Part shown: one piece after another, positions 32,764 to 41,658 of the stretch
How the letters are laid out: every line of letters starts with the position of its first letter
Position numbering within the stretch: the stretch's first letter is position 1
Assembly: GCA_964624905.1 (NCBI GenBank)
Contig: CAZUYK010000007.1
Span: 6,096 to 70,095 of the forward strand
Length of the DNA stretch: 64,000 nucleotides
Direction of reading: 5' to 3'
DNA from: CAZRVH01 sp964624905
GTDB taxonomy: Bacteria > Patescibacteriota > Gracilibacteria > Peribacterales > Peribacteraceae
Made by a program: the position numbers and the translations under genes
The notes under the pieces: model-generated
What the model was told of the DNA's origin: nothing
Database searches by the model: none
What the model saw: only the letters and a program-made list of their open reading frames with translations

Positions 32764-34722
32764 TTACTCCACCGTTTGGCCCGTTCCGGTCGCTGCGGGG
32801 TGCAAATCGATCAATTCCTGGCGTTCGCGCAATTCCTGGATTGCCGTGCGGACGTAGATAGCCAGGCCGTTTTCCGGAAGTTCGTGGTAGAGGGCGCGGA
32901 GAATGGATCCCTCGTCCGCATGGCCCTGGAGGCGCTGCATTTCGTTGATCAGCTGGCTGTAGCGAGACCTGGGCTGCTTGTAGAGGAAGATGCGCTGCTT
33001 GATCTCCGCGACGAGCGTGGCGATCTCCTGTTCCGTCAGGTGCTTCACCGCGGGCGGAGCCGGGGGCCTGGGCAGGAACGGACGCACATTGCTGAGGATC
33101 ACTTCCTTGTCCTCGGCATCCGTCTCGCCGGGCTCCTTCGCATTCAATGTATCGGCGATATCGGAAAGAAGGGACAGCGCTTCTTTCTTCGCATCCGGCT
33201 TGAGCTCGGAGGAATCCGTGGAATTCAGCGTATCCAACTGGGGGGCGATAGCCGCAAGAGCGTCTTTCGCGGTGGATGTATCTCCGCCCGTCTCCACGAC
33301 GTCATGGAGCATGTCGAGCGTGTCGACGAGAAGCGTGCCGTTCACGTCCTGCTGGTCGATACCTGCATCCGGAAGTTCGGCAGTCGTTTCGAGCACCGCT
33401 TTCTTCACGGCGTAGAGACCGTCATTGGGCAATACCGCGAAGATTTGGGCGGCGTTCTCTTCCACTTCCTTCTGCACCAAATCCTTGGTGACGCTGTTGC
33501 CGGAACCGGTGGCGACTTCCAAAAGGGTCTGCCTGTATTCCTGCAGCGGCACCGTGGCCCCCGTCTGCCCCTGGGCGATGAGCGCGGCGGCTTCGTTAAG
33601 GCGGGTCGTGGCCTGCTGGATCTTCTTCTGCACCTTCTCCTCGGGGTTCAGCGTAAGGAGAACGTCCATCGTTTCGGCGATGCGCTTCACGCCGTAGAGC
33701 GGCGAATTCGGCAGGATGCCTGCCTGCGCGGCACGGCGCTCCTGCTGCATCTGGGCGACTTCGCGCTGGTGCACGGCGTCTTTACGCAGGTTCTTCGTCG
33801 TCCAGGCATCATCGTAAGCCATGTCTTCCATGTGTTGCACCGACGGTACGCCGCGGGACAGGACGGTGGATTCCCCGGCAACGAGGTTCAAGGCGACGTC
33901 CTTCTGACGCACCGACGCGCTGCGGTTCCATACTTTCACGGACACCGTCTCGCCCGCCGACACCGACACGCTGCCTCCATGCACGTTCACGTTTCCGAAT
34001 TCCGTTCCAAGGCTGATGCCCTCCACCGTATTCGGCAGCAATCCCTGGAGCCAGACGGAACCGGACACGAGGGTAAAGGTGGAACCCGTCGGGGAGATGT
34101 CGGGGCGGTCGGAGACATCGTTGAGGATGATGGTCGTGTTGGGAGCGAGGCGGATATTGCCGTCGTCATGCAGGATGACCGTCGCCTCCCCTTCGAACGT
34201 GCGGATTTGCACCGCTTCGCGGATCTCGGTCTCCTCCTTCACAGGCTGCCACAAGCCGTGCAAAGCGATATTCACGTCGCCGGATGTCGGCAGGATGATA
34301 ACGGATGACTCGGCGACGGTGGTAGGCGCCAGGAACAGGAACGGACTGGCGCGCAGTCCGACCACGACGATGAGCACCGCCGCGATCCACTTGGGGGCGC
34401 GATAGGAAATAACGGTGGCCGTCTGGGGCACAAGGCGGGTTGCGATGTAGGACCATAGCGTGTGGCGAACATCCTGCTTCGGCTGAAGCGCGTCGCGCAG
34501 GCGGCCGAAGGCGTCATGGGCCTTGGGGGCGGAAACGCGATCAAGGATACGATTCAAAACCGATGTTTGGACATGGTCCTCGGGGGTGAGGGAAGAACGC
34601 AGGTCCTTCCATACCGCCTTCTCCTGGATTCTGGCCATAACGCGCCCTTTCAGCTCGTTTTGAGCGTTTTGGGAGGGTTCCAGGTCCTCGCGGAGCCGGC
34701 GGAAAGCGTTATTGGAGTCCAT
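32764..34722 (-). CDS. membrane anti-sigma-like protein: FecR domain plus DUF5667
   Basis: A 652-residue protein. Residues 1-125 are cytosolic and contain repeated FRRLREDLEPSQNAQ / FGRLRDALQPKQDVR segments, probably binding the sigma factor. A TM helix follows (about 128-150, WIAAVLIVVVGLRASPFLFL). Residues 165-290 are a FecR-like beta domain (GDVNIALHGLWQPV, LHDDGNIRLAPNTTIIL, LVSGSVWLQG). LPNSPLYGVKRIAETMDVLL and TRLNEAAALIAQGQ are the DUF5667 pattern, repeated once later (LPNDGLYAVKKAVLETTAEL). The gene lies just downstream of the ECF sigma gene, so it is probably its regulator, sensing the envelope. Confidence 0.8.
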   Translation of the reverse strand: MDSNNAFRRLREDLEPSQNAQNELKGRVMARIQEKAVWKDLRSSLTPEDHVQTSVLNRILDRVSAPKAHDAFGRLRDALQPKQDVRHTLWSYIATRLVPQTATVISYRAPKWIAAVLIVVVGLRASPFLFLAPTTVAESSVIILPTSGDVNIALHGLWQPVKEETEIREAVQIRTFEGEATVILHDDGNIRLAPNTTIILNDVSDRPDISPTGSTFTLVSGSVWLQGLLPNTVEGISLGTEFGNVNVHGGSVSVSAGETVSVKVWNRSASVRQKDVALNLVAGESTVLSRGVPSVQHMEDMAYDDAWTTKNLRKDAVHQREVAQMQQERRAAQAGILPNSPLYGVKRIAETMDVLLTLNPEEKVQKKIQQATTRLNEAAALIAQGQTGATVPLQEYRQTLLEVATGSGNSVTKDLVQKEVEENAAQIFAVLPNDGLYAVKKAVLETTAELPDAGIDQQDVNGTLLVDTLDMLHDVVETGGDTSTAKDALAAIAPQLDTLNSTDSSELKPDAKKEALSLLSDIADTLNAKEPGETDAEDKEVILSNVRPFLPRPPAPPAVKHLTEQEIATLVAEIKQRIFLYKQPRSRYSQLINEMQRLQGHADEGSILRALYHELPENGLAIYVRTAIQELRERQELIDLHPAATGTGQTVE

Positions 34723-34766
34723 TCGGATAGTTAAAACGAAGAAAGGGGGCTTCTGTTACGCATGAT

Positions 34767-35324
34767 TTACATGTCGGGAGGAAGAAGAACCTCCAACTTC
34801 CGCAGCGCCCGAAGCTTCAGGATGCGCACGGCCCCCTCGGTGAGGCGCAGGACGCGCGCGATTTCGCTGTGGGGAAGCTCGCTGACGAAGCTCAGGAGGA
34901 GGATTTCTCGGTAGCGCTTGGGCAATTGGTTGAGCGCGTGGCGGACGGTATCGACCTTGTCGTTTCGCTCCAAGCGATGCTCGGCGCGATTGAAGGAGTC
35001 GGTGTCGGCGAGGGTCTCGGGAACTTCCTCGAACCCGCGGTTGGTACGGTACGTGTCGATGACGCTGTGGCGCGCGATGCGGAACAGCCACGCCGAAAAC
35101 GGCACGCCCTTCTGCATCTTATACGTGTGCAACTTCTCCCAAGCCTTCACGAAGATATCCGCCGTCACGTCCTCCGCGATTTCCTTCGGCAGGCGAAACG
35201 CGGCGTAGCGGTAGATGGGCAGGAAGAACGCGTCGTACAATTTCGCGAACGCATCGGTGTCACCCTCCTTCGCGGAGGCGATGAGGGTTTGCAATTCTGC
35301 CTCCGGCAACGGGACGGGCGTCAT
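34767..35324 (-). CDS. ECF-type RNA polymerase sigma factor
   Basis: A 185-residue sigma-70 family factor with only regions 2 and 4. Region 2: AFAKLYDAFFLPIYRYAAFR, EDVTADIFVKAWEKLHTYKM and FSAWLFRIARHSVIDTYRTN. Region 4: LNQLPKRYREILLLSFVSEL then HSEIARVLRLTEGAVRILKL (helix-turn-helix). It should direct RNA polymerase to an envelope regulon under control of the downstream FecR-domain protein. A TATACT hexamer lies 10 nt before the ATG. Target promoters cannot be told from the window. Confidence 0.93.
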   Translation of the reverse strand: MTPVPLPEAELQTLIASAKEGDTDAFAKLYDAFFLPIYRYAAFRLPKEIAEDVTADIFVKAWEKLHTYKMQKGVPFSAWLFRIARHSVIDTYRTNRGFEEVPETLADTDSFNRAEHRLERNDKVDTVRHALNQLPKRYREILLLSFVSELPHSEIARVLRLTEGAVRILKLRALRKLEVLLPPDM

Positions 35325-35354
35325 GTTGGAACGGAGTATAGCTGCTTTTCGCCG

Positions 35355-36719
35355 TTACCGCTGGGAAACCTCCCTTTTTGCAGGGACGAAGAACGCCGCG
35401 AGCAGGAAAGCCGTATAGGCGACGGCGCTGTCTTCGAATGCATGCAGGAACAGGGCGCAGATGGAAATACCAAGCATCCCTAAGAACGGCGCCAGGGAAT
35501 CCCCGTTACGCCTCAGCGCGCGCAGCAGCAGGATGACGAACGCGACGAACAAAGCGAATCCGATCACGCCCAACTCCACCCCGATCTGCAGGTACCAGTT
35601 CTCGGTCACGAACGGACAGGTGCATTCCCGACCCGTAGGTTGCACCTGCTCGCCTCCCACGAACACGCACAGATCCGGGTGCGCCTGCGCCCAGGTCGCA
35701 TCGCTCCCCTTTTCCAATTCCACGCAGGCGTCACTCGTGCGGTTGGTGGCGGGACCCGCGGATCCCAATCCTCTTCCGAGCGGATCGTCGATGATCGCGC
35801 GGATGCCGGCGAGCGGTTTTTCCAGGTGCCCCCGGGTGGAGGACGAGCGGAGGATGACGGACGGGAAGACCGCCGCGGCAAAGACCGCGGTGAGAAGGGC
35901 GGCAGGAACTCCCCAGAGCATCACCTGGCGACGCACCCAGCGCGATTGCTGCAGCAGGAAACCGGTGGCCAGCAGTACGAACGCGCCGATCCACGCCGCG
36001 CGGGAGAACGTGAGGAAGAGGGCCGCAAGGATGAGGACGAAGAACGTGAGATTGAGGACGCTGCGCTTGCAGTAGACGGCGAGCCCCGCGACGGAGAGCG
36101 GTAGGAGCAGCCAAATGCCCAGTTGATTAGGTCCGCTCATGGCGGACTGGATGCGATGCAGATTTGATCCCCCGATGAGCTGGTACGGGGCGAGGGGGCC
36201 GTCCGGCAGGAAAAGCGAGTGCATGTCCGAGTAGCCGAGAGCCGTGAAGAACCCGAGCGGCAGGAAAAAACCGATGATGCCGTACAGCGACACGATTGCG
36301 CCGACCAGGAGAAGCGCCGCCATCGCCATCGTCTTGAATGTCTCGGACCACTGCACGCGGCGCAGGACGAAGAACAAGGCGAGCGGGAAGAAATCGTATT
36401 TGAGTGCAAGCGCGAAGGCGGCCGTGGAGGGAATGCCGTTGAGCACCGTTACCACAATCGCGATGACCCCGAGCGCCAACGCCAGATAATCCAGGAGATC
36501 GAACCGGATGCCCTTGTAGCCCTTCGCGCGAATCCACTCGGCAAACGCGATGGCCAGCAGAACAACGGCAACCCCCTCTTTCCAGAATGCCAGGGAGGGC
36601 AGCGGCGCATGGCCCGGACCGGCGATCAATTTCGTGAGGACGGTGACCGCGAGCGCGTGCAAAGGAAGGAGCGCGAGAAGCGCCAGGGACAGCCGTTCTC
36701 GAACGGTCTGCAACGTCAT
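35355..36719 (-). CDS. O-antigen ligase/polymerase-like membrane protein (Wzy_C)
   Basis: A 454-residue protein with about 12 membrane helices. The large loop between helices (residues about 300-370: STRGHLEKPLAGIRAIIDDP, GRGLGSAGPATNR, ENWYLQIGVELGVIG) has the Wzy_C family signature, including the GRGLGS and ENWYLQ pieces. Such proteins polymerise or ligate undecaprenol-linked glycans. The gene starts 4 nt after the wecB-like stop and belongs with it. The hydrophilic loop has four cysteines (DACVE, DLCVF, RECTCPF) that may form disulfides. Donor and acceptor are unknown. Confidence 0.85.
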   Translation of the reverse strand: MTLQTVRERLSLALLALLPLHALAVTVLTKLIAGPGHAPLPSLAFWKEGVAVVLLAIAFAEWIRAKGYKGIRFDLLDYLALALGVIAIVVTVLNGIPSTAAFALALKYDFFPLALFFVLRRVQWSETFKTMAMAALLLVGAIVSLYGIIGFFLPLGFFTALGYSDMHSLFLPDGPLAPYQLIGGSNLHRIQSAMSGPNQLGIWLLLPLSVAGLAVYCKRSVLNLTFFVLILAALFLTFSRAAWIGAFVLLATGFLLQQSRWVRRQVMLWGVPAALLTAVFAAAVFPSVILRSSSTRGHLEKPLAGIRAIIDDPLGRGLGSAGPATNRTSDACVELEKGSDATWAQAHPDLCVFVGGEQVQPTGRECTCPFVTENWYLQIGVELGVIGFALFVAFVILLLRALRRNGDSLAPFLGMLGISICALFLHAFEDSAVAYTAFLLAAFFVPAKREVSQR

Positions 36720-36723
36720 GGGA

Positions 36724-38055
36724 TCAGGAGATGCCGAGGCGCTGCTCCTCCGTGCGGAACACTTCCCCGCCCGCCAGCACGTCTTCCACGGCATCGATGC
36801 ACGCGGCGCTGACATTTTCGCCGTAAATCTTCGGCGCCCTCTTCATGTCTTCGTTATCCCACGCGAATTCGATGATCTTCTTGATGAGTTTTCCGTCGAT
36901 GGGCGGGGCGATGAGGTTGCCCCCGCAGATGGCCGACTCGCTGCGGTCGGAACCGAAGCGAAGCGTGACGCACGGGATGCCGAGCACGTTCATTTCCTCC
37001 TGCATGGAACCGCTGTCCGTGGCGCACACGGATGCCTTCTGCATGGCGGCGATCACGTCGGTATAGAGCGGCCAGACCGGGGAATAAATGAAGTTCGGAT
37101 AGTCCTTCACGAGCTGTTCGATATCGGATCGCAGGCCGAAGTTGTCGAGGGCGCTTTCGGTTTGGAAGAGCGAGATGAGCAGTACCGTGCGGCCGTCTTT
37201 CACCAAGGATTTCATCGCGTCGTAGATCGCCATGAAACGCAGCCGCGACGCGCAATTCTCGCGACGATGAATGCAGAAACGGACGAAATCTCCGTCTTCC
37301 AATGCGGGATACTGTTCGAAGATCTTCGAGGACGACGCGTTCTCCACCGCCTCCAACGTCGCGTCGACGACGGAGTTGCCCACGACGGCAATGCGGTCCT
37401 CGGGATAACCTTCCGAGAGCAGGAATTCCTTCACCAAGGGGACGGGGGCCAGATGGATGCCCGTGCCCGCCTCCGCCGCGCGCGTGTTGAACTGCTCCGG
37501 ATAGGGTTCGAGCGAACCGCGCTCCCAGTTGTCGGAGTTCTTCAGGAAGTGCATCCACTCCGCGACGTCGAACTCGTCTGCATTCCCGCCGATGGCGGAC
37601 TCCTTGTACTTGGGCGTCAGCGTGCGGATACCTGCCTCCACGTGGACCGAGGCGAATCCGTTGCAGTACCCCGCGTTCGCCCCCGCCATGGCCGTGGTCG
37701 TGTCGCCGTGTACGTACGGGATGACAATCTTTCCCTTCGCCTTCAATTCGGCCAAAACGAAACCGAGCCGCCCGATGATCTGGCTCACCACTTCGTGCAT
37801 CTGACCCTTCACGTTCAGGTTGAAGTCGGGCTCCACGCCGAATTCCGCAAGCATGCCTCCGCTGAGGTTGTCGCTGTAGTGCTGGCCCGTGTGGCCCAGG
37901 AGCACCTGGTGTCCGCGCTTCTTCAGCTCCCGGTAGAGCGGGATCTGCTTGATGATGTCCGGCTTCGTCGCGATGACGATGAGGTGGACGTGCTGCCCGG
38001 GAAGGGCGGCGATATCGTCGAAGAACGTGGGCGATTTGTAGGTGATCTCCTGCAT
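36724..38055 (-). CDS. UDP-N-acetylglucosamine 2-epimerase family protein
   Basis: A 443-residue member of the WecB/NeuC epimerase fold. HLIVIATKPDIIKQIPLYRE and LLGHTGQHYSDNLSGGMLAE at the N-terminus, VHGDTTTAMAGANAG, SVHVEAGIRTLTPKYKESAI, FCIHRRENC and ATDSGSMQEEMNVLGIPCVT (SGxxQEE) match the family. WecB makes UDP-ManNAc for polysaccharide or teichoic acid. The protein is about 70 residues longer than E. coli WecB, because of an insert after the HVEAG motif (residues about 150-215) and an N-terminal extension. A UDP-sugar hydrolysing relative cannot be excluded, so no symbol is given. Confidence 0.88.
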   Translation of the reverse strand: MQEITYKSPTFFDDIAALPGQHVHLIVIATKPDIIKQIPLYRELKKRGHQVLLGHTGQHYSDNLSGGMLAEFGVEPDFNLNVKGQMHEVVSQIIGRLGFVLAELKAKGKIVIPYVHGDTTTAMAGANAGYCNGFASVHVEAGIRTLTPKYKESAIGGNADEFDVAEWMHFLKNSDNWERGSLEPYPEQFNTRAAEAGTGIHLAPVPLVKEFLLSEGYPEDRIAVVGNSVVDATLEAVENASSSKIFEQYPALEDGDFVRFCIHRRENCASRLRFMAIYDAMKSLVKDGRTVLLISLFQTESALDNFGLRSDIEQLVKDYPNFIYSPVWPLYTDVIAAMQKASVCATDSGSMQEEMNVLGIPCVTLRFGSDRSESAICGGNLIAPPIDGKLIKKIIEFAWDNEDMKRAPKIYGENVSAACIDAVEDVLAGGEVFRTEEQRLGIS

Positions 38056-38097
38056 GGTGCGAGCCTACCCAAAATATCGATCCAAAGCCACCTCCCC

Positions 38098-38769
38098 CTA
38101 GCCCCCTCCGAACCTGCGCGTCCTGCGGTTGAATTCCTGCAGCGCGGCATCGATATCCGCGGGCTCCAATGCCGGAAAGTGCTTCGTCACGAACATCCAC
38201 TCCGCATAGCACGTCTGCCAGAAAAAGAAGTTGCTGGTGCGCTGCTCGCCCGACGTGCGCAGGATGAAATCGATATCGGGTAACTCGGGATGATCCAGGT
38301 GAGCCCGCAGCGATTCATCCGTTACTCCTTCCCCCTTCATCTTCGCGATCGCGCGCAACACCTCGTCCTTTCCCCCGTAATCCACGGCAAGATGCATCGT
38401 AAATTCCGTGAAATCCTTTGTTTCGGCTTCCACTTCGTCGATAAGTTTCTTGAGGGATGCCGGAATGCGGTCGCGGCGGCCGGAATGCACGAAACGCGTC
38501 TTGTGCTTGGCGAACGCATGTCGCTCTTTGCCCAGGTATTCCTCGAACAGCTCCATCAGCTTCGTCACCTCTTCGTCCGACCGCTTCCAGTTCTCCGTGG
38601 AAAATCCCCAGATAGTGAGGACATTGATCCTGGGATCGTTGCGGCACCATTCCGTGATAGCGCGGAAGTTCTCCATGGCGCGGGCATGGCCCTGCCACGG
38701 CAGCAGCATGTTGCTCTTCGCCCAGCGGCGGTTGCCGTCCGGGATGATGGCGAGGTGGATAGGCTCCAT
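38098..38769 (-). CDS. uppS: isoprenyl transferase (undecaprenyl diphosphate synthase)
   Basis: A 223-residue cis-prenyltransferase making the C55 lipid carrier. LAIIPDGNRRWAKSN (catalytic Asp, diphosphate-binding), GHARAMENF, TIWGFSTENWKRSDEE, the VDYGGKDEVLRA block and the C-terminal DIDFILRTSGEQRTSNFFFW with CYAEWMF are all conserved. It starts 6 nt after gpmA. Together with uppP it supplies the carrier for peptidoglycan and surface glycans. Confidence 0.95.
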   Translation of the reverse strand: MEPIHLAIIPDGNRRWAKSNMLLPWQGHARAMENFRAITEWCRNDPRINVLTIWGFSTENWKRSDEEVTKLMELFEEYLGKERHAFAKHKTRFVHSGRRDRIPASLKKLIDEVEAETKDFTEFTMHLAVDYGGKDEVLRAIAKMKGEGVTDESLRAHLDHPELPDIDFILRTSGEQRTSNFFFWQTCYAEWMFVTKHFPALEPADIDAALQEFNRRTRRFGGG

Positions 38770-38775
38770 GCGATA

Positions 38776-39429
38776 TTACTTCGCCTTGGAAACGGCGGAC
38801 GTGCCGCCTTTCACGATAAGCTCGGGAACCTCGCGCGCTTCTTTCTTCACAACCTTTCCGTCTTCGATCCAATAAATGTACGGCGCGCAGAATTCCGTCT
38901 CGATCGTCGCGGCTTCGTCCTTGGTCAGGTTCTCCAGGAATTTACGGATGGGGCGGAGGCTGTTGCCGTGCGCGGCGACGAGGACCGTCTTGCCTTCCAA
39001 CACATACGGCCATACGTACTGCATGAAGAAGGGCATCGTGCGACGCTCGCAGTCGGCCATGCTCTCCCCTCCGGGAGGCGGCGTGTCGTAGCTGCGGCGC
39101 CAGATCTTCACCTGCTCCTCACCGTACTTCTTGGCGGTCTCGGACTTGTCGAGTCCCTGGAGTTCGCCGTAATGGCGCTCGTTGAGGGCGCTGTCCTTTT
39201 CGATCGGCGGATTCTGCCCCATGGATTCCAGCACGCCGGCAAGCGTGTTCTGCGCGCGCTTGAGGCGCGACGTGAAAGCGATGTCCACCGTGAACTCTTT
39301 CAAGTGGTTGCCCGATGAACGCGCGTCTTTCTGGCCCGCTTCGGTAAGTCCGACGTCGGTCCAGCCGGTGAAGATGTTGGCCACGTTCCATTCGGACTGG
39401 CCGTGTCTGACGAGAATGAGTGTACCCAT
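38776..39429 (-). CDS. gpmA: 2,3-bisphosphoglycerate-dependent phosphoglycerate mutase
   Basis: A 217-residue glycolytic enzyme interconverting 3- and 2-phosphoglycerate. LILVRHGQSEWNVANIFTGW carries the phospho-histidine, TSRLKRAQNTLAGVLE and LNERHYGELQGLDKSETAKK follow, then RRSYDTPPPGGESMADCERR and VLVAAHGNSLRPIRKFLENL with the second active-site His. The length is that of the short dPGM. A TACTAT hexamer lies 9 nt before the ATG, back to back with the promoter of the divergent gene. Confidence 0.95.
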   Translation of the reverse strand: MGTLILVRHGQSEWNVANIFTGWTDVGLTEAGQKDARSSGNHLKEFTVDIAFTSRLKRAQNTLAGVLESMGQNPPIEKDSALNERHYGELQGLDKSETAKKYGEEQVKIWRRSYDTPPPGGESMADCERRTMPFFMQYVWPYVLEGKTVLVAAHGNSLRPIRKFLENLTKDEAATIETEFCAPYIYWIEDGKVVKKEAREVPELIVKGGTSAVSKAK

Positions 39430-39487
39430 AGCCCGCCCATAGTAGGGATCTTGGATGTGGAACGCAAAAATGGTAGAATGAGGCGAA

Positions 39488-39820
39488 ATGAAGAAGTTTC
39501 ATGTACACCATCTTTCACATCCGCTGTTCCGCAGAACGGTGATGTGGTCGGTTATTTTATGCGTGCTGATCGTCAGCGCAGCGGCCGCATTGGCAAGGAG
39601 CGCGCACAATTTCAAGGCTGCCCTGACGGACAAGCCGGACCTGGCGCTGTACCTGCTTCTTCCGGAGGAAGAAATCACCACCAGCACCCTCCTGCGCGAC
39701 GGGGACACCGAGCGCGACTACCTGGCGGAGACCAAGGAAGGACCGAAAGTGATCAAGCTGAAAAAGGGACCCGAACAATGGTTCGTGGCGAATATCGAAA
39801 ACCTGCACCGCGACGAGTAA
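39488..39820 (+). CDS. small single-TM protein of unknown function
   Basis: A 110-residue protein with a basic N-terminus, one membrane helix (residues 19-38, MWSVILCVLIVSAAAALARS) and an external hydrophilic tail of 70 residues (LLLPEEEITTSTLLRDGDTE). No family recognised. A TAGAAT hexamer (39474-39479) lies 8 nt before the ATG, suggesting a nearly leaderless mRNA. Its stop codon abuts the stop of the convergent wecG-like gene. Confidence 0.65.
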   Translation: MKKFHVHHLSHPLFRRTVMWSVILCVLIVSAAAALARSAHNFKAALTDKPDLALYLLLPEEEITTSTLLRDGDTERDYLAETKEGPKVIKLKKGPEQWFVANIENLHRDE

Positions 39821-40549
39821 TCACGCCCTGCCCCTGCGCAACACCATCAACGGAAACACGACGACCGCGGTAAGGATGCGACCGATCCTTTTCGGTTCGC
39901 GCACCACTCTCCACAGCCACTCCAACCCAAGGTTTCGGAATACCGCCGGAGCGCGGACCTGCGTGCCAGCGATGAAGTCGAACGTACCTCCCACTCCCAT
40001 CGCGACTTTCACGTTCGGAAGTTCTTTGAGGTGTTTGTCGATCCACACGTCCTGCTTCGGCGCACCGTAGGCGACGAACAAGACCTGCGCCCCGGACAGC
40101 GCGATCCTCTGGAGGATATCGGACGCGTCTTCGTCGCGCGGCGAACCCGAAAACGTTCCCGCGATATTCAGTCCCGGATTCCTGCGCTTCAACGCTTCCC
40201 CCGCCGCTTCCGCGACTCCCGGCGCAGCGCCGAGCAGGAAGACGGGGACGTCTTTGTGAAGGGTCGCGCAAAAGGCCTGCACCGTGTCCACGCCCGTCAC
40301 GCGCTCGGGAAGGACCTGCCCTGTCCAACGCGCGGCGTAGAGCAAACCCTGGCTGTCGGGGATGTTGAGGTCGGTGCGGCTGAGCAGCGCGCGGAACGGT
40401 TCGTCCTTCGACGCCGCCACGAGCATCTCGCTGTTCGGCGTCATGACGTGGTGCTGCCGTCCGTCGGCGAGAAATTCCTTGAGGCGCGCGACTGTTTCCC
40501 CCGCCGTGACGGGGTCGATGGGAACGCCGAGAAGGCGGACTCTGTCCAT
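39821..40549 (-). CDS. WecG/TagA/CpsF family glycosyltransferase
   Basis: A 242-residue GT26 enzyme. The family blocks are clear: VRLLGVPIDPVTAGETVARL, HHVMTPNSEMLVAASKDEPF (the T-N and neighbouring catalytic region), LNIPDSQGLLYAARW (conserved Asp), RVTGVDTV, VFLLGAAPGVAEAAGEAL, VLFVAYGAPKQDVWIDKHL and GVGGTFDFIAGTQVRAPAVF. Members transfer ManNAc or ManNAcA to the lipid-linked first sugar, which fits the epimerase in the neighbouring operon. A TATTCT hexamer ends 6 nt before the ATG; an extended reading upstream runs antisense to the next gene and is rejected. Confidence 0.92.
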   Translation of the reverse strand: MDRVRLLGVPIDPVTAGETVARLKEFLADGRQHHVMTPNSEMLVAASKDEPFRALLSRTDLNIPDSQGLLYAARWTGQVLPERVTGVDTVQAFCATLHKDVPVFLLGAAPGVAEAAGEALKRRNPGLNIAGTFSGSPRDEDASDILQRIALSGAQVLFVAYGAPKQDVWIDKHLKELPNVKVAMGVGGTFDFIAGTQVRAPAVFRNLGLEWLWRVVREPKRIGRILTAVVVFPLMVLRRGRA

Positions 40550-40609
40550 GCGGCAAGAATACCCCAGATTCCGCGTGAAGACAGCGTCGAATACCGCTAC
40601 ACTCCCTCC

Positions 40610-41239
40610 GTGAACAGCCTGCGCTCCATCGCCACCGGCGCCCTTTTGATCGCCCTTGCGGCCTGCACGGTCCAAAGCCAGGACATCCTGGAAGACGTGA
40701 CGGATGGAAGTTCGTCTTCCGCAAGCTCGACGAGCGCCTCGGCCGAAATCGGCGAGCGCATGCTGGAGGGAGGAATCCTGGAGATAGGCAGCGCATCCGC
40801 GCCCGTCACGATGTCGCTCTCCATCAACCATGACTCACCTTACAGTCGGCAGTTCCACGCGCTCATGCCGATACTGGAGCGTGACTACGTCTCGACCGGA
40901 AAATTGAAGATCGACGTCTTCACGGTCGCCTTTGAAAAATACCCGGACAGCGTCCTCCACGCCCGCAAGCTGATCTGCGCGGGGAAGCAGGGAAAGGGGC
41001 GCCTGATGCACGACCTGCTGATGAGCGGATCCGAGTTATCGCTCCCCGCCGGAACGGACAAGGCTGCGTTCGACCTCTGCCTGAACTCCGATGAAACGAC
41101 GGCGGATATCATCGCCCAGGGGGAAGCGTCGAACACAGGCGAGCCAAAGGTAGTCCCGACGTACGTCATCAATGGAAAGACATTCACGGGGGTGCCGACC
41201 GAGGCCGATCTCCTTGGGGCAATCAGAAGCGCACTCTGA
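40610..41239 (+). CDS. DsbA-like thioredoxin-fold lipoprotein lacking the CxxC active site
   Basis: A 209-residue lipoprotein with signal ATGALLIALAAC (lipobox LAAC), a Ser-rich spacer and a DsbA/thioredoxin-4-like domain from about residue 55. The family motif (SAPVT...CPYCxxFH) reads SASAPVTMSLSINHDSPYSRQFH, so both catalytic cysteines are serine (SPYS). The helical insert (LICAGKQGKGRLMHDLLMSG), the second Cys (FDLCLNSD), the cis-Pro loop VVPTYVING and TFTGVPTEADL are kept. It cannot do thiol chemistry at this site; a chaperone or binding role is possible. Starts with GTG; a TACACT hexamer ends 6 nt before it. Confidence 0.78.
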   Translation: MNSLRSIATGALLIALAACTVQSQDILEDVTDGSSSSASSTSASAEIGERMLEGGILEIGSASAPVTMSLSINHDSPYSRQFHALMPILERDYVSTGKLKIDVFTVAFEKYPDSVLHARKLICAGKQGKGRLMHDLLMSGSELSLPAGTDKAAFDLCLNSDETTADIIAQGEASNTGEPKVVPTYVINGKTFTGVPTEADLLGAIRSAL

Positions 41240-41264
41240 GAGCGAGTCCTGTGGGGATACTGCC

Positions 41265-41534
41265 TCACTGCGACTCTATTTTGACAAGCTTCCTGCGGCC
41301 GGACCCTCCCGCAAGAATACGCACACGCGGGGGAACCACGCCAAACTCCTCCGCCAGAAATCTGATAAGTTCCGCATTGGCCTTGCCTTCCTCGGAAGGG
41401 GCGTCGATGTTGATTTTGAGCGTGCCATCCATCAACTTGCCCGTCACCGAAGATTTCGGCGCATATGGACGTACGCGTACGCCGAAAGATACCGTTCCGT
41501 CCTTCGCCAGCTTTGCCTTGAGATCGTCGATCAT
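41265..41534 (-). CDS. DUF167/YggU family protein
   Basis: An 89-residue protein with the DUF167 pattern: GVRVRPYAPKSSVTG, LKINIDAPSEEGKANAELIRF and VRILAGGSGRRKLVKI. Structures of the family show a small alpha/beta fold; the function is not established. A TACACT hexamer (41541-41546) ends 6 nt before the ATG, so I place the start at MIDDLKAKL rather than 14 codons upstream. Confidence 0.88.
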   Translation of the reverse strand: MIDDLKAKLAKDGTVSFGVRVRPYAPKSSVTGKLMDGTLKINIDAPSEEGKANAELIRFLAEEFGVVPPRVRILAGGSGRRKLVKIESQ

Positions 41535-41596
41535 GGCGGGAGTGTAGCAGGTCAGAAGACATTTTCCTTGTGTCATGGTGAGCCTGTCGAACCATG

Positions 41597-41634
41597 AAAA
41601 AGGAGACCCGAGCGTGTGATACGCCCGGGTCTCC
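41597..41634 (-). terminator. intrinsic terminator of the 41659-42165 gene
   Basis: GGAGACCCGGGCGT and ACGCTCGGGTCTCC pair with one mismatch around a short loop, followed on the minus strand by five T. Confidence 0.88.
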
Positions 41635-41658
41635 GGTGATTGTGCTGCAAGATCGCGT

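Noticed and set aside
32419..34308. Long plus-strand frame opposite efp and the FecR-domain gene
   Set aside because: No motif, and both minus-strand products are recognisable families.
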